Notes: a model not told the origin generated them from the sequence alone. Counted from the first letter of the stretch, positions 9,221 to 19,718 are shown. The stretch: DNA of 64,000 nucleotides from Azonexus hydrophilus (GCF_001956855.1 NZ_MTHD01000004.1:124001-188000); one strand, 5' to 3'. A program made the numbers and translations.

Positions 9221-10738
9221 TCACGGACCCAGCGGCGGCGACTGGCGATACAGCTCCGAATAGTCTTCGGGCGGCGGCGGTGGCGGCAATGGAGGGAACC
9301 AGGCGGCGAAGGCAATCCGGGCAACCGCCCCCTTGCCACGCGGATTGGGGCGAAGACTGGCGCGGGTGCCGTGCTGGTTGGCAATTTCCTGGACGATGGC
9401 AAGACCGAGGCCACTGCCTTCGGTGGTGGCATCATCGACTCGATAGAAACGCTCGAACACCAGTTCGGCCTGCTCTTCCGAGATGCCGACACCGTCATCC
9501 TCGACCTCCAGCACGATGGTGCTGCCGACATCGATGATCCGGCAGGTGACGTGGCCGCCGGAGGGGGTGTAGCGGATGGCGTTGTCGATCAGGTTCTTGG
9601 CCAGTTCACGCAGCAGGAACGGGTTGCCGGTAATCATCGCCTTGCCGGCGGACTCGTAGCCGAGATCGATGTTCTTTTCCAGCGCGATGATGACCCAGTC
9701 TTCGACCACCTCGCGGACCAGTTGGGAAATATCGGTCGGTTCGTGTTTCTGCTGGCCGATTTCGCTGCCTTCCGTTCGCGCCAGTGTCAGCAGCTGATTG
9801 ACCAGGCGGCCGGCCCGGTCGACGCCGGTGGCGATCTGGCGCAGCGCGTGCCGCAGCGCGGCGGGATCGGTTTCGCGGGCGGCGAACTGGGCCTGGGTCT
9901 TCAGCCCGGTCAACGGTGTCCGCATCTGGTGCGCAGCGTCGGCAACGAAGCGTTGCTGCGCCTCGACGTTACGCTTCATGCGCTCGAGCATTTCGTTGAA
10001 GGCCTCGACCAGCGGCTCCAGCTCTTCCGGCACCCGGCGGGTGGCGATGGGCGAAAGGTCGGCCGGGTCGCGGTCCTCGATCGTGTTGCGCAGCCGGGTC
10101 AGCGGGCGCAGGCCGCGCGACAGGCCGAACCAGACCAGCATGACCGCCAGCGGAATGATGATGAACTGCGGCAGGATGACGCTGGCGACGATACGGTTGG
10201 CCAGTTGTGTCCGTTTTTCGGTGGTTTCGGCGACCTCGACCAGCACCCATTGCTCCACCGGCATCTGCGAATCGGCGAGGTAGGAATAGGCAACACGAAT
10301 GTCCTGGCCCTTGTATTCCATGTCGCGGAAATAGATTTCCCCCGGCACGATTCCGGCCATGCCGGTGAAAGTCGGTGCCGGCAGATCCATGTCACCAACG
10401 AGCAGCTTCTGGTCCTGGGTCAGGACATGGAAATAGACGCTGTCGAGTTCATCGGCGCGCAGCATCGCACGCGTCGAAGCGTGCAGGGAGATCACCGGCT
10501 TGCCTTCAACCAGCTGAACCTGGCGGCTGATCGTGGCGACATGCTCGCGCAGCGATTGGTCGTAAGGAAAATTGGCGACGTTGTTGGCGAAGTAGTGCGT
10601 AAACGCAATACTCAAGGGCCAGACGAACAGCAACGGCGCCAGCATCCAGTCGAGGATCTCGCCAAACAGCGAGCGCTCGGTTTCCGGCGACATCGGGCCA
10701 CCGCTGGCGGCGGCGCTATTCGGTTTGCGGTCGCTCAA
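9221..10738 (-). CDS. Membrane sensor histidine kinase (TctE/QseC type)
   Basis: A 505-residue two-component kinase. A first membrane helix (about 31-49) and a second (about 187-205) bracket a periplasmic sensor region of about 140 residues of the 2CSK type. A HAMP region follows, then the phosphorylation site AAHQMRTPLTGLK with His270, and a Bergerat ATPase domain with ELAKNLIDNAIRY, EVEDDGVGISEEQ and GSGLGLAIV. The start overlaps the end of the response regulator gene by 23 bases, so the pair is coupled. Its neighbours are an acetate permease operon, which makes a carboxylate signal plausible but unproven. Confidence 0.92.
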   Translation of the reverse strand: MSDRKPNSAAASGGPMSPETERSLFGEILDWMLAPLLFVWPLSIAFTHYFANNVANFPYDQSLREHVATISRQVQLVEGKPVISLHASTRAMLRADELDSVYFHVLTQDQKLLVGDMDLPAPTFTGMAGIVPGEIYFRDMEYKGQDIRVAYSYLADSQMPVEQWVLVEVAETTEKRTQLANRIVASVILPQFIIIPLAVMLVWFGLSRGLRPLTRLRNTIEDRDPADLSPIATRRVPEELEPLVEAFNEMLERMKRNVEAQQRFVADAAHQMRTPLTGLKTQAQFAARETDPAALRHALRQIATGVDRAGRLVNQLLTLARTEGSEIGQQKHEPTDISQLVREVVEDWVIIALEKNIDLGYESAGKAMITGNPFLLRELAKNLIDNAIRYTPSGGHVTCRIIDVGSTIVLEVEDDGVGISEEQAELVFERFYRVDDATTEGSGLGLAIVQEIANQHGTRASLRPNPRGKGAVARIAFAAWFPPLPPPPPPEDYSELYRQSPPLGP

Positions 10739-11387
10739 GGCAATAACCCAGCCCGCGCACCGTGGCGATCTTCACACCGCCTGGCTCCAGCTTCTTGCGC
10801 AAGCGGTGTACGTAAACCTCGATGGCATTGTGGCTGACCTCTTCGCCCCAGCCGCACAGATGGTCGACCAGTTGATCCTTGCTGACCAGGCGCCCCATGC
10901 GGGTCAGCAGCACTTCGAGCAAACCGACTTCGCGCGCCGACAGGTCGAGCGAAGCGCCATCGATCTGGGCCACACGGCCGACCTGGTCATAGCTCAGCGC
11001 ACCGCACTGGATGGTCGGTGCAGTCCCGGCGGAACGCCGGGTCAACGCACGGACACGGGCCTCCAGCTCGGCCAGTTCGAAGGGCTTGACCATGTAGTCG
11101 TCGGCCCCGAGATCAAGACCCTTGACCCGGTCATGGGTACCGTCGAGCGCCGTCAGGATCAGCACCGGCAACTGCGAGTTGCGTGAGCGCAGGCGCTTGA
11201 GGACATCAAGCCCGGACAGTTTCGGCAGGCCGAGATCGAGAATCAGCAGATCATAGGAAACGGTGAGCAGCGCCGTATCGGCATCCAGGCCATTGGCCGC
11301 CCAGTCGACGGCGTAACCCGCCTGACGCAACGAACGGGAGAGGCCATCGGCAATGATGGCATCGTCCTCAGCAATCAGAATTCGCAT
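10716..11387 (-). CDS. OmpR/PhoB-family response regulator
   Basis: A 224-residue regulator with an N-terminal receiver (acidic pair EDD at 7-9, phosphoacceptor Asp51 in ILDLGLPKL, Lys in VKPFE) and a C-terminal winged-helix DNA-binding domain ending HNAIEVYVHRLRKKLEPGGVKIATVRGLGY. I chose ATG at 11387 because it begins the receiver fold exactly (MRILIAEDD); the longer frame from 11486 starts with TTG and adds a non-family leader. A direct repeat suited to this regulator class lies 24 bases upstream. It is cotranscribed with the overlapping kinase gene. Confidence 0.93.
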   Translation of the reverse strand: MRILIAEDDAIIADGLSRSLRQAGYAVDWAANGLDADTALLTVSYDLLILDLGLPKLSGLDVLKRLRSRNSQLPVLILTALDGTHDRVKGLDLGADDYMVKPFELAELEARVRALTRRSAGTAPTIQCGALSYDQVGRVAQIDGASLDLSAREVGLLEVLLTRMGRLVSKDQLVDHLCGWGEEVSHNAIEVYVHRLRKKLEPGGVKIATVRGLGYCLERPQTE

Positions 11388-11410
11388 GTTTCGAACCACC
11401 CTTTGCTGGC

Positions 11411-11427
11411 GTAAGCATTTTGTAAGC
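11411..11427 (-). promoter_or_regulatory. Direct-repeat operator candidate for the adjacent response regulator
   Basis: On the minus strand GCTTAC occurs twice with a 5-base spacer (AAAAT), an 11-base period. OmpR-family dimers bind such tandem half-sites; the layout matches the PmrA/QseB pattern of two CTTAA-like boxes spaced by five. It lies 24 bases before the regulator start, so autoregulation is the natural reading. Binding is inferred only. Confidence 0.6.
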
Positions 11428-11471
11428 CGGCCGCAGTAATCTGAGCGGGCTGTTCTCCTTTTATGGTCTTG

Positions 11472-11542
11472 GAGTTCGAGGCGCAAGCCCCGACTCAGGG
11501 GGTGACCCGATCCTGCACTGGGTAGCCCCCTACCGTTTTTTT
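11472..11542 (+). ncRNA. Candidate structured RNA: two stem-loops then T7
   Basis: Two hairpins lie head to tail on the plus strand. The first is GAGT..GGC-gcaa-GCC..ACTC (11472..11496). The second is AGGGGG..ACCC paired with GGGT..CCCCCT (11497..11531), followed four bases later by seven T residues (11536..11542). Both neighbouring genes are on the minus strand, so the T tract does not terminate either of them. A small plus-strand RNA or a structured leader of the regulator mRNA are both possible. No strong plus-strand promoter was found. Confidence 0.35.
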
Positions 11543-11603
11543 CCCCTGAAGCCTGACAAGTCTAGCAAATAAAAGCGCCGGCGGTTTTCCTGCACGGCGA
11601 GGC

Positions 11604-11613
11604 GTCGACCGCA
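11604..11613 (-). repeat. Uptake-like 10-mer (TGCGGTCGAC), intergenic
   Basis: A copy of the recurrent 10-mer placed 13 bases downstream of the actP stop codon, outside any gene, continuing as GTCGACCGCAGGATT on the plus strand. Confidence 0.6.
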
Positions 11614-11626
11614 GGATTGTGAAGCG

Positions 11627-13309
11627 CTAGTGCGAGCGCGGCGCCGAGGCACCGATCCCGGTTTCCGAGCGAATCAGCTGATCCTGAAACAGCGCACGCT
11701 CCCGGCACGCCTGCGGCGAACGGTCGAGCAGCGAAATCCCCCAGATCGCCAGGAAAGCCAGCGGCATCGAAACGATCGCCGGTGAAGCATACGGGAACAA
11801 TGCCGAACCCGCCGGATTACCGAGCACGCTTTCCCAGACCACCGGCGAAAGAACTGTCAGCAACAGTGCCGAAAACAGGCCGAGAAAACCGCCGATCGTC
11901 GCCCCGCGGGTCGTGCAATCCCGCCACAGCACGGCCATGAAGAGCACCGGGAAATTGGCCGAGCAGGCGATCGAGAACGCCAGCATCACCATGAAGGCCA
12001 CATTCTGGTGTTCGAAGACGATACCGAGCACGACAGCCACCAGACCCAGCGAGAAGGTCGTCAGCTTGGACACCCGCCGCTCTTCTTCCGACGTCGCCGC
12101 CCCCTTGCGCAGTACCGTGGCGTAAAGGTCATGCGAGACCGCCGATGCGCCGGACAGCGTCAAACCGGCAACCACGGCAAGAATGGTGGTGAAGGCGACC
12201 GCTGCGATGAAGCCGAGGAACAGATCGCCGCCGAGCGCGCTGGCGAGGTGGATGGCCGCCATGTTGGCGCCGCCCTGCAAGCCGTTGGCAACCTTGCCGC
12301 CGATGAAATACGGGCCGGGATTGGCGACCAGACTGACGATGGCGCCGAAGCCGATGATGAAGGTCAGGACGTAGAAATAACCGATCCACAAGGTCGCCCA
12401 GGCAACCGACTTGCGCGCCTCGCGGGCATTGGCCACAGTGAAAAAGCGCATCAGGATGTGCGGCAGGCCGGCGGTGCCGAACATCAGCGCCAGCCCGACG
12501 GAAACAGCCGACACCGGGTCCTTGATCAAGCCGCCGGGGGCCATCAGCGCATCCTTCAGGACATGCAGGTCGGTCGCCCGGGAGAACAGCGCATCCGGAT
12601 TGAAACCGACGCCGAACAGCACCGCCAGCGCCATCAGCGTGGTCCCGGCCAGCAACAGCACTGCCTTGTTGATCATCACCCAGGTGGTCGAGGTCATGCC
12701 GCCCAGCAGCACGTACATCATCATGACGATGCCGACCATGATCACCGCGTAGGCGTATTCGAGCCCGAACAGGATCTTCACCAGTTGTCCGGCACCGACC
12801 ATCTGGGCGATCAGGTAGAACAGCACGACCAGCAGCGAGCCGAGCGCGGCCAGGCTGCGCACCGGCTTCTGCGAGAAGCGGTAGGCGGCGACATCGGCAA
12901 AGGTGAATTTGCCGAGATTACGCAGGCGCTCGGCCATCAGGAAGGTAATCACCGGCCAGCCGACCAGCCAGCCGATGGAAAAGATCAGGCCGTCGAAACC
13001 GCTGACGAAAACCAGGCCGGAAATACCGAGGAAGGACGCCGCCGACATGTAGTCGCCGGCAATCGCCAGACCATTTTGAAACCCGGAAATGCCACCCCCG
13101 GGCGAATAGAAATCGGCGGATGAACGGCTGCGCGCCGTCGCCAGCCGCGTCATCCACAAGGTCGCACCGACGAAAAAGATGAAAGTAGTGATCGCCGACC
13201 AGTTGGTCGGCTGGCGCGGCCCGAGCCCGACCGAAGGCATCGCCACCGCAACGCCGGCCACCGCCAGCGTCGCCGCAACCAGCACCAGATACCTGGCCAA
13301 CAGCGTCAT
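11627..13309 (-). CDS. actP: Cation/acetate symporter ActP
   Basis: A 560-residue sodium:solute symporter with about 13-14 hydrophobic helices, starting with an N-terminal membrane segment. Family landmarks are the [32 protein letters not shown] region near residue 88-120, typical of ActP-type acetate/glycolate permeases, and [15 protein letters not shown]. It takes up acetate or another short carboxylate. The ATG overlaps the stop of the upstream DUF485 gene by four bases, the usual yjcH-actP arrangement. The two-component genes downstream on the same strand may regulate it. An uptake-like 10-mer follows its stop codon. Confidence 0.94.
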   Translation of the reverse strand: MTLLARYLVLVAATLAVAGVAVAMPSVGLGPRQPTNWSAITTFIFFVGATLWMTRLATARSRSSADFYSPGGGISGFQNGLAIAGDYMSAASFLGISGLVFVSGFDGLIFSIGWLVGWPVITFLMAERLRNLGKFTFADVAAYRFSQKPVRSLAALGSLLVVLFYLIAQMVGAGQLVKILFGLEYAYAVIMVGIVMMMYVLLGGMTSTTWVMINKAVLLLAGTTLMALAVLFGVGFNPDALFSRATDLHVLKDALMAPGGLIKDPVSAVSVGLALMFGTAGLPHILMRFFTVANAREARKSVAWATLWIGYFYVLTFIIGFGAIVSLVANPGPYFIGGKVANGLQGGANMAAIHLASALGGDLFLGFIAAVAFTTILAVVAGLTLSGASAVSHDLYATVLRKGAATSEEERRVSKLTTFSLGLVAVVLGIVFEHQNVAFMVMLAFSIACSANFPVLFMAVLWRDCTTRGATIGGFLGLFSALLLTVLSPVVWESVLGNPAGSALFPYASPAIVSMPLAFLAIWGISLLDRSPQACRERALFQDQLIRSETGIGASAPRSH

Positions 13310-13623
13310 TTCAGCGCCTGCCGACGGATTTCCATCGACTCCTCATCGAACTCGCGATTGGCCCGACGCACATATATTGCGGTCAACCCCACCGTCAGGA
13401 CAATAATCGACAGCCCCAGCGGCACGCCGACGGTTACCGTCATGCCCGCGAAAACCGGGGTAGCGATCCAGTCCGGACGAAAGGCAACCAACAGAATGAA
13501 GGAGAAGTAGGCGATCACGACCAGTGCCGCCAGCGAAAAGGCAAAACGGTTACGTTTCCTGACCAGCGCCTGAAAACGCGGATTTTCCCGGATATGAACG
13601 CAACTCGCAGCATGCTTTTGCAT
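13306..13623 (-). CDS. yjcH: DUF485 membrane protein (YjcH-like), partner of ActP
   Basis: A 105-residue protein with two membrane helices ([22 protein letters not shown] and [22 protein letters not shown]), the DUF485 plan. It is always found beside actP-type permeases and is thought to assist them. I chose ATG at 13623 because GGAGAAG precedes it and it fits the family length; an open frame continues upstream to 13734 into the groEL terminator. The variant 10-mer TGCGGTCAAC lies in it at 13378..13387. Confidence 0.88.
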   Translation of the reverse strand: MQKHAASCVHIRENPRFQALVRKRNRFAFSLAALVVIAYFSFILLVAFRPDWIATPVFAGMTVTVGVPLGLSIIVLTVGLTAIYVRRANREFDEESMEIRRQALK

Positions 13624-13720
13624 GAAGACTTCTCCATCGGACCCAAGGCCCGGTGACGCAAAGGCCGCAAGAATAACGCATTCCGGAAAATGGTGCGACG
13701 CCGCAAAACGGGGTACCAAG

Positions 13721-13748
13721 AAAAAGCCCCGCACAGGGCGGGGCTTCC
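13721..13748 (-). terminator. Terminator of groES-groEL
   Basis: On the minus strand AAGCCCCGC pairs with GCGGGGCTT across a 5-base loop and is followed by a run of T residues. It lies 25 bases after the groEL stop. Confidence 0.9.
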
Positions 13749-13773
13749 TTGAGCAAAAGGCTCAGCCGGGCAA

Positions 13774-15426
<1,653 letters not shown>

Positions 15427-15458
15427 TTATAGCTCCTGAATTTTTAGCTGTAGAGAAC

Positions 15459-15468
15459 GTCGACCGCA
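15459..15468 (-). repeat. Uptake-like 10-mer (TGCGGTCGAC) between groES and groEL
   Basis: The 10-mer lies in the 45-base gap between groES and groEL and continues as GTCGACCGCAGAATT on the plus strand. It is not needed for any coding purpose, which supports an independent role for the motif. Confidence 0.65.
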
Positions 15469-15471
15469 GAA

Positions 15472-15762
15472 TTACTTCTGCAGGACACCCATGATGTCTT
15501 CTTCACGCATGACCAGGACTTCCTGACCATCAACCTTGACGGCCTGGCCGGCGTACTTGCCGAACAGGACGCGATCGCCGACCTTGACGTCGAGAGCGAT
15601 CTGCTTGCCGTTGTCGTCGCGCTTGCCCGGACCGATGGCCAGAACTTCACCCTGATCCGGCTTTTCGCCAGCGGAATCGGGGATGACGATGCCGGAAGCA
15701 GTGGTGCGCTCGGCTTCGACGCGCTTGACGATCACGCGGTCATGCAAAGGACGAATGTTCAT
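15472..15762 (-). CDS. groS: Co-chaperonin GroES
   Basis: A 96-residue 10-kDa co-chaperonin that caps Gro[31 protein letters not shown] with the mobile loop, the [27 protein letters not shown] end and the length all match the family. ATG at 15762 is preceded by AGGAGAG; the longer frame to 15858 would run into the CIRCE element. It is the first gene of the groES-groEL unit. Confidence 0.99.
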   Translation of the reverse strand: MNIRPLHDRVIVKRVEAERTTASGIVIPDSAGEKPDQGEVLAIGPGKRDDNGKQIALDVKVGDRVLFGKYAGQAVKVDGQEVLVMREEDIMGVLQK

Positions 15763-15847
15763 AGATAACTCTCCTGAAGTTGTGTTCATAACACTGGAAA
15801 TTGGCCGGCCGCACGAAATGCGGTACCGGGACCGGCGAGGGCTGTTG

Positions 15848-15874
15848 TTAGCACTCATCGCCGGCGAGTGCTAA
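15848..15874 (-). promoter_or_regulatory. CIRCE operator (HrcA site)
   Basis: Perfect TTAGCACTC-N9-GAGTGCTAA inverted repeat, the consensus HrcA repressor site of heat-shock operons. It starts right at the end of the -10 box and lies 85 bases before the groES start. Confidence 0.97.
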
Positions 15875-15902
15875 TAATAGGGACGCAACAGCGTTATTTC
15901 AA
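15874..15902 (-). promoter_or_regulatory. groES promoter, sigma70-like overlapping a sigma32-like match
   Basis: On the minus strand TTGAAA (15897..15902) and TATTAT (15874..15879) are spaced by 17 bases. The same DNA reads CTTGAAA-N14-CCCTATTA, close to the sigma32 consensus CTTGAAA-N(11-15)-CCCCATNT. The CIRCE operator shares its first base with the -10 box, so HrcA binding would block initiation. Confidence 0.8.
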
Positions 15903-16227
15903 GAGCCCGGTGCAAAATTTCCTGTTGTTGGTTGCTCGGCTTGAAGGTTCGGCGCAAGAAGACGGCACGCCTGCATGCAGGCTCATGAACTACCGCTCCC
16001 GCTAATTTCAGCTGTTCGGCCGAAGCGGACAGTGACACGTCGGCCAGTGTCAGACAGCAATCTAGCTCAGATCTGCCGTTCGGCGTTTGATGGCGTCGAA
16101 CGGCAGCTTCTTCACCTGATGAATACGTGCTCCCGCCCCAAAGTCGTCCTTGGATTTATTGGTGGCTGTTCATCAAACAAAGGGATCAGCTTCGCATTAA
16201 TTATGGGTGCTGCAATTATGGATTCCA
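15903..16227 (+). other. Gene-free stretch with one long inverted repeat
   Basis: Between the groES promoter and the AT-rich gene no convincing reading frame is seen; the open frame from 15975 has no ribosome binding site and no protein-like pattern. The only clear structure is a 10-bp perfect inverted repeat at 16073..16106. The stretch is the left edge of the atypical island. Confidence 0.6.
16073..16106. repeat. Perfect 10-bp inverted repeat with 14-base spacer
   Basis: CTGCCGTTCG (16073..16082) and CGAACGGCAG (16097..16106). No T run follows on either side, so it is not an obvious intrinsic terminator. It lies about 120 bases downstream of the stop of the AT-rich gene and could be a recombination scar or a protein site. 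Confidence 0.6.
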
Positions 16228-17610
16228 TTAATACAAGAGGTAAATAATAAAAATTATCACGAGGGTTATTGCGCCCCGTTTTTTTTCAACAGAAGGGTCT
16301 TTGCTTGTCATGAATTGCATAAACTTGGATTTTTTTTCGAATTCATCACATTCCTTTTGCTTTTTATTTTGCTCAATCTCCTGTTGTTTTTGTGCCGTTT
16401 CAAGTTCTCTCCGCATATCAGAAGCCCAGATGGTAAATTTTTTGTAATTTATATCCTGAGCATACTTTTCTATAATTGGTATATTCTGATCCCACTCCGA
16501 AAGGGTTTGTAATTGATACTTTGCTACTTCCATCTGGAATTCTTTTTCCCTCACTGTATCAAGAAGTTCTTCCAGGTCCTTCTCGTACCCTGCGTACCCA
16601 ATATTATTTGCAAAGTCGCGAAATAACCCTATGCTTGACTGAATCGCATCGACACTGGAAAGATTCGCATCATTAAGCTTCGATCGAAATATTCTTTCTT
16701 TTTCATTCGCAAGACCAGGAATTCCAAAATAATCTGCTACTGCGTCTAATTTACCGGAGTCTGCGCCAAACTTGGTTAGCAAATATTTATATATTCTTTC
16801 GTCGTAAGGGTATACGGCGAAAAGACCGAGAATTTCTTTTTGAATATCAGATTCTGGAATTCTGCCATTTTCGGAATTAAGCAAAATAGCACTAGCCTTC
16901 TGCGCTTCTTCCTTGGTGTAATTGTAAATTGCCCCGCCGTGGCGTTCATTTAATGCATCAATTACTGCAGATTTGCTTGCTAAAATGATGCTAGACACAG
17001 CAGAATCGAGGGCTTTGACAGTTGCGGGGCTTTTAAAAATTCCGTCCTTCTTGATGGAATTTCCAATGGCTGTTACGCCTTTTGCCATCATGTTGAATAT
17101 GCCGTGACCAATATTGTCAACTGCGTTACTAAAATTGGCGTAGCTCTGTGGACTACGGTAACCATTTTCCATTGATGGTGCCGGCCCGAAACCGACTAGT
17201 TTACTCCTGTTCAATCGGCGCTGCGTTCGATAAGAATCTTTTTGGGCAGTTTCCTCCATGATAGCTTCGTATTGAGAAGCAACTAATTCGAAATGTTCAT
17301 CCCAAATTTCGTATTCACTTAAATATTTTTCTAAAAAATTTTGCTCATCAATATCGTAAATTGAATTTTCTGCAAGGATACCCAGCGCGGCGTTTACAGA
17401 TTCATGTAGTACATTTTTAGCAAGCTTATCTGATTTTTCGTAAACGTCATCAAGATTCTCAAATATTTTATAGAAGTCATCATTAATCTTATTGTGCCAT
17501 TTTTCTTCAATAGGCCTCCATGTCCTATGAATTGAATTGGCAAAAACTTTAGGTGCTGGAACGTCAATGATGTGTCCGAAAAGTTCGATCCGATGCGGTT
17601 GTATATTCAT
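16228..17610 (-). CDS. AT-rich orphan gene, large helical protein with C-terminal membrane anchor
   Basis: A 460-residue protein whose DNA is visibly far richer in A and T than all neighbouring genes, a sign of recent transfer. The N-terminal half is acidic and helical; the middle has a Gly-rich segment with MMAKGVTAIGNSIKKDG; residues around 270-300 (LFAVYPYDERIYKYLLTKFGADSGKLDAVADYFGI) resemble a motif I recall from unnamed bacterial proteins. A coiled-coil, Lys/Glu/Gln-rich stretch precedes a final hydrophobic segment (AITLVIIFIIYLLY), which would make it tail-anchored. Start ATG 17610 has AGGAGA upstream. Family unknown; a defence or phage-related role is only a guess. Confidence 0.75.
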   Translation of the reverse strand: MNIQPHRIELFGHIIDVPAPKVFANSIHRTWRPIEEKWHNKINDDFYKIFENLDDVYEKSDKLAKNVLHESVNAALGILAENSIYDIDEQNFLEKYLSEYEIWDEHFELVASQYEAIMEETAQKDSYRTQRRLNRSKLVGFGPAPSMENGYRSPQSYANFSNAVDNIGHGIFNMMAKGVTAIGNSIKKDGIFKSPATVKALDSAVSSIILASKSAVIDALNERHGGAIYNYTKEEAQKASAILLNSENGRIPESDIQKEILGLFAVYPYDERIYKYLLTKFGADSGKLDAVADYFGIPGLANEKERIFRSKLNDANLSSVDAIQSSIGLFRDFANNIGYAGYEKDLEELLDTVREKEFQMEVAKYQLQTLSEWDQNIPIIEKYAQDINYKKFTIWASDMRRELETAQKQQEIEQNKKQKECDEFEKKSKFMQFMTSKDPSVEKKRGAITLVIIFIIYLLY

Positions 17611-18414
17611 TTTTTCTCCTAGTGACCTGGTTGATTGGCTGCTCGAGTAGGTAGCGCAAATAAAGGCAGTTCTGGACATCGCGGGGGCACAACAAACCGG
17701 TCGGCGTTGTTTGGTGCTATGAAACAGTTGGCCGCCATGAGTAAGTTTCTTGTACGCACCTCAAAAAAGGCGGTCGTTTCTTCAGCTCCCTAACGAAAAG
17801 CTTTTATCTGCCGATGCAGACAAGATTGAAAAAGACGGGAAATAATCTCAGCGGATAAACCTCGTTGGACTGAATCACCGCGTGGGCGTGGTTATGGAGA
17901 TTGTAAGTCGGGCTTGGCTGAAGTCAATCGAATGACATGAATCGTGAAACGTATGCGTCCACCAGCGTCGTTGTGACATTGGTGATCGACGGAGCGCGTC
18001 AGAATAAAAGTGCCGGCAGGCTGTTGTCTACCTGCCAGAAGGCTGTTTGGGCAAACGCTGTTGGCAAGTGATCGGGAATGGCTGGGCCGTTCCTGGAATT
18101 TGCCTATACAGGGTTGCCGTCCGGCTTCTCAATCGCCCCGAGCCATGATCCTGTGCTTCGGGAGCAAGTTCGCCGTCACCTGAAACAGGCCGCCCCAATG
18201 CGGGCAGCGCATGGATGCCTGACGGTGATGCACTGCATGAATGGCGTCATCGATTCGATGACTGCCGCTTCCGGTGGTGATACCGCCACCGCTGCATAGC
18301 TAGAACAGCTGGGTAGTGAGAGTTTCTGTTGGTGGCCGCTAAGCGCCGAAACCTGCCACTCACCAGCTGCCGGCGGAAAGTCTCCTAAGGCCGAATCCCG
18401 GAAATTCAAAACAG
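17611..18414 (+). other. Gene-free right half of the atypical island
   Basis: About 800 bases with no credible gene. Short open frames (17 codons from 17738 on the plus strand; a 73-codon frame at 18078..18299; an 83-codon minus frame at 18176..18427) lack ribosome binding sites and protein-like composition. The base composition drifts from AT-rich on the left to normal on the right. It may hold decayed remnants of acquired DNA, but I cannot name a source. No terminal inverted repeats or target duplication were found by eye. Confidence 0.5.
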
Positions 18415-18440
18415 AAAGGCCCGGCAATTACCGGGCCTTT
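18415..18440 (-). terminator. Terminator of amtB
   Basis: AAAGGCCCGG and CCGGGCCTTT form a perfect 10-bp stem around CAATTA, 44 bases after the amtB stop. The T-rich side is modest on the minus strand (CTTT, then CTGTTTTG). Confidence 0.8.
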
Positions 18441-18483
18441 CTTAGATCGGTCGTTTGACAGACCCTATTCCTTACCATCACCA

Positions 18484-19686
18484 TCACCAACTCGGTTCGC
18501 GCTCCGGCGTGGCGGTGATCTGGTGGATGCTCAGGTCCGCCCCCTGGTATTCCTCTTCCTGATCGAGGCGCAGGCCGAAAATCAGCTTCAGCGCGCCGTA
18601 GACCGCAAAACCGCCGGCCAGCGCGATGGCGATGCCGAAAACGGTCATCACCAGTTGCGACATGAAGGCGACGCCGCCGGCGCCGCCGAGGGCCTGGCTG
18701 CCGAAGATCCCGGCGGCGATCCCGCCCCAGGCGCCGCAGATGCCGTGCAGCGGCCAGACGCCGAGCACGTCGTCGATCTTCCAGCGATTCTGGGTCAGCG
18801 TAAACATGATGACGAACAGCGCGCCGGCGACGGCGCCAACGACCAGCGCCCCCATCGGGTGCATCAAATCTGAGCCAGCGCACACGGCAACCAAGCCGGC
18901 GAGCGGGCCGTTATGGACGAAGCCCGGGTCGTTCTTGCCCAGCACCAGCGCTGCCAGAATGCCGCCGACCATAGCCATCAGCGAGTTGATGGCGACCAGC
19001 CCGGAGATGTTCTCGATCGTCTGCGCGCTCATGACGTTGAAGCCGAACCAGCCGACCGTCAGGATCCAGGCGCCAAGGGCCAGGAAAGGAATGGATGAAG
19101 GCGGGTGCGCCGAGATGCGGCCGTCCTTCGTGTAACGGCCATAGCGGGCACCAAGAAGGAGCACGGCGGGCAGCGCGATCCAGCCGCCCATCGCATGCAC
19201 CACGACGGAACCGGCGAAATCGTGGAAGGGCGCACCAAAAGTGACCGTCAGCCAGTCCTGGATGCCGAAGGCCTTGTTCCAGGCGATGCCTTCGAAGAAC
19301 GGATAGACGAAACCGACGAGCAGGAAGGTTGCGGCCAGTTGCGGGTAGAAGCGCGCGCGCTCGGCAATGCCGCCGGAGATGATCGCGGGGATGGCCGCGG
19401 CAAAGGTCAGCAGGAAGAAGAACTTGGTCAGCTCATAGCCGTTCTTTTCCATCAGCGTTTCGACACCGGAAAAGAAATTGATGCCGTAGGCGATGCTGTA
19501 GCCGATGAAGAAGTAGGCAATGGTCGACATGGCAAAATCGGTCAGGATCTTGACCAGGGCATTGACCTGGCTCTTCTTGCGGACCGTGCCGACCTCGAGA
19601 AAGGCGAAGCCGGCATGCATGGCGAGGACCATGATGCCGCCCAACAAAATGAACAAGACGTTGCTGCCGGAATGCAGATTTTCCAT
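18484..19686 (-). CDS. amtB: Ammonium transporter AmtB
   Basis: A 400-residue inner-membrane ammonium channel with about 11 helices. Landmarks are the HAGFAFLEVGTVRKKSQVNALVKILTDF opening, the twin pore histidines in HDFAGSVVVHAMGGW and further on in VWPLHGICGAWGGIA. I chose ATG at 19686 because GGGGGC precedes it and because the next upstream in-frame ATG (19731) lies inside the sigma54 promoter. No signal peptide of the E. coli type is evident. The usual partner glnK is not adjacent. Nitrogen control by sigma54/NtrC is suggested by the upstream sites. Confidence 0.95.
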   Translation of the reverse strand: MENLHSGSNVLFILLGGIMVLAMHAGFAFLEVGTVRKKSQVNALVKILTDFAMSTIAYFFIGYSIAYGINFFSGVETLMEKNGYELTKFFFLLTFAAAIPAIISGGIAERARFYPQLAATFLLVGFVYPFFEGIAWNKAFGIQDWLTVTFGAPFHDFAGSVVVHAMGGWIALPAVLLLGARYGRYTKDGRISAHPPSSIPFLALGAWILTVGWFGFNVMSAQTIENISGLVAINSLMAMVGGILAALVLGKNDPGFVHNGPLAGLVAVCAGSDLMHPMGALVVGAVAGALFVIMFTLTQNRWKIDDVLGVWPLHGICGAWGGIAAGIFGSQALGGAGGVAFMSQLVMTVFGIAIALAGGFAVYGALKLIFGLRLDQEEEYQGADLSIHQITATPEREPSW

Positions 19687-19718
19687 GAAAGCCCCCAGAT
19701 AAAATTTGGAGGCAAGGA

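Noticed and set aside
13624..13720. Sigma54 promoter upstream of the DUF485-actP operon
   Set aside because: A TGG and TGC pair is present, but the spacing between GG and GC is 11 rather than 10.
17736..17843. Peptide-like short frames starting MSKFLVRTSKKA and ending DKIEKDGK
   Set aside because: They lie in different phases, are too short to assign, and could be chance or a decayed gene; noted only within the gene-free stretch.
18078..18299. Short plus-strand frame in the atypical island
   Set aside because: No ribosome binding site, an overlapping minus-strand frame of similar quality, and no protein-like pattern.
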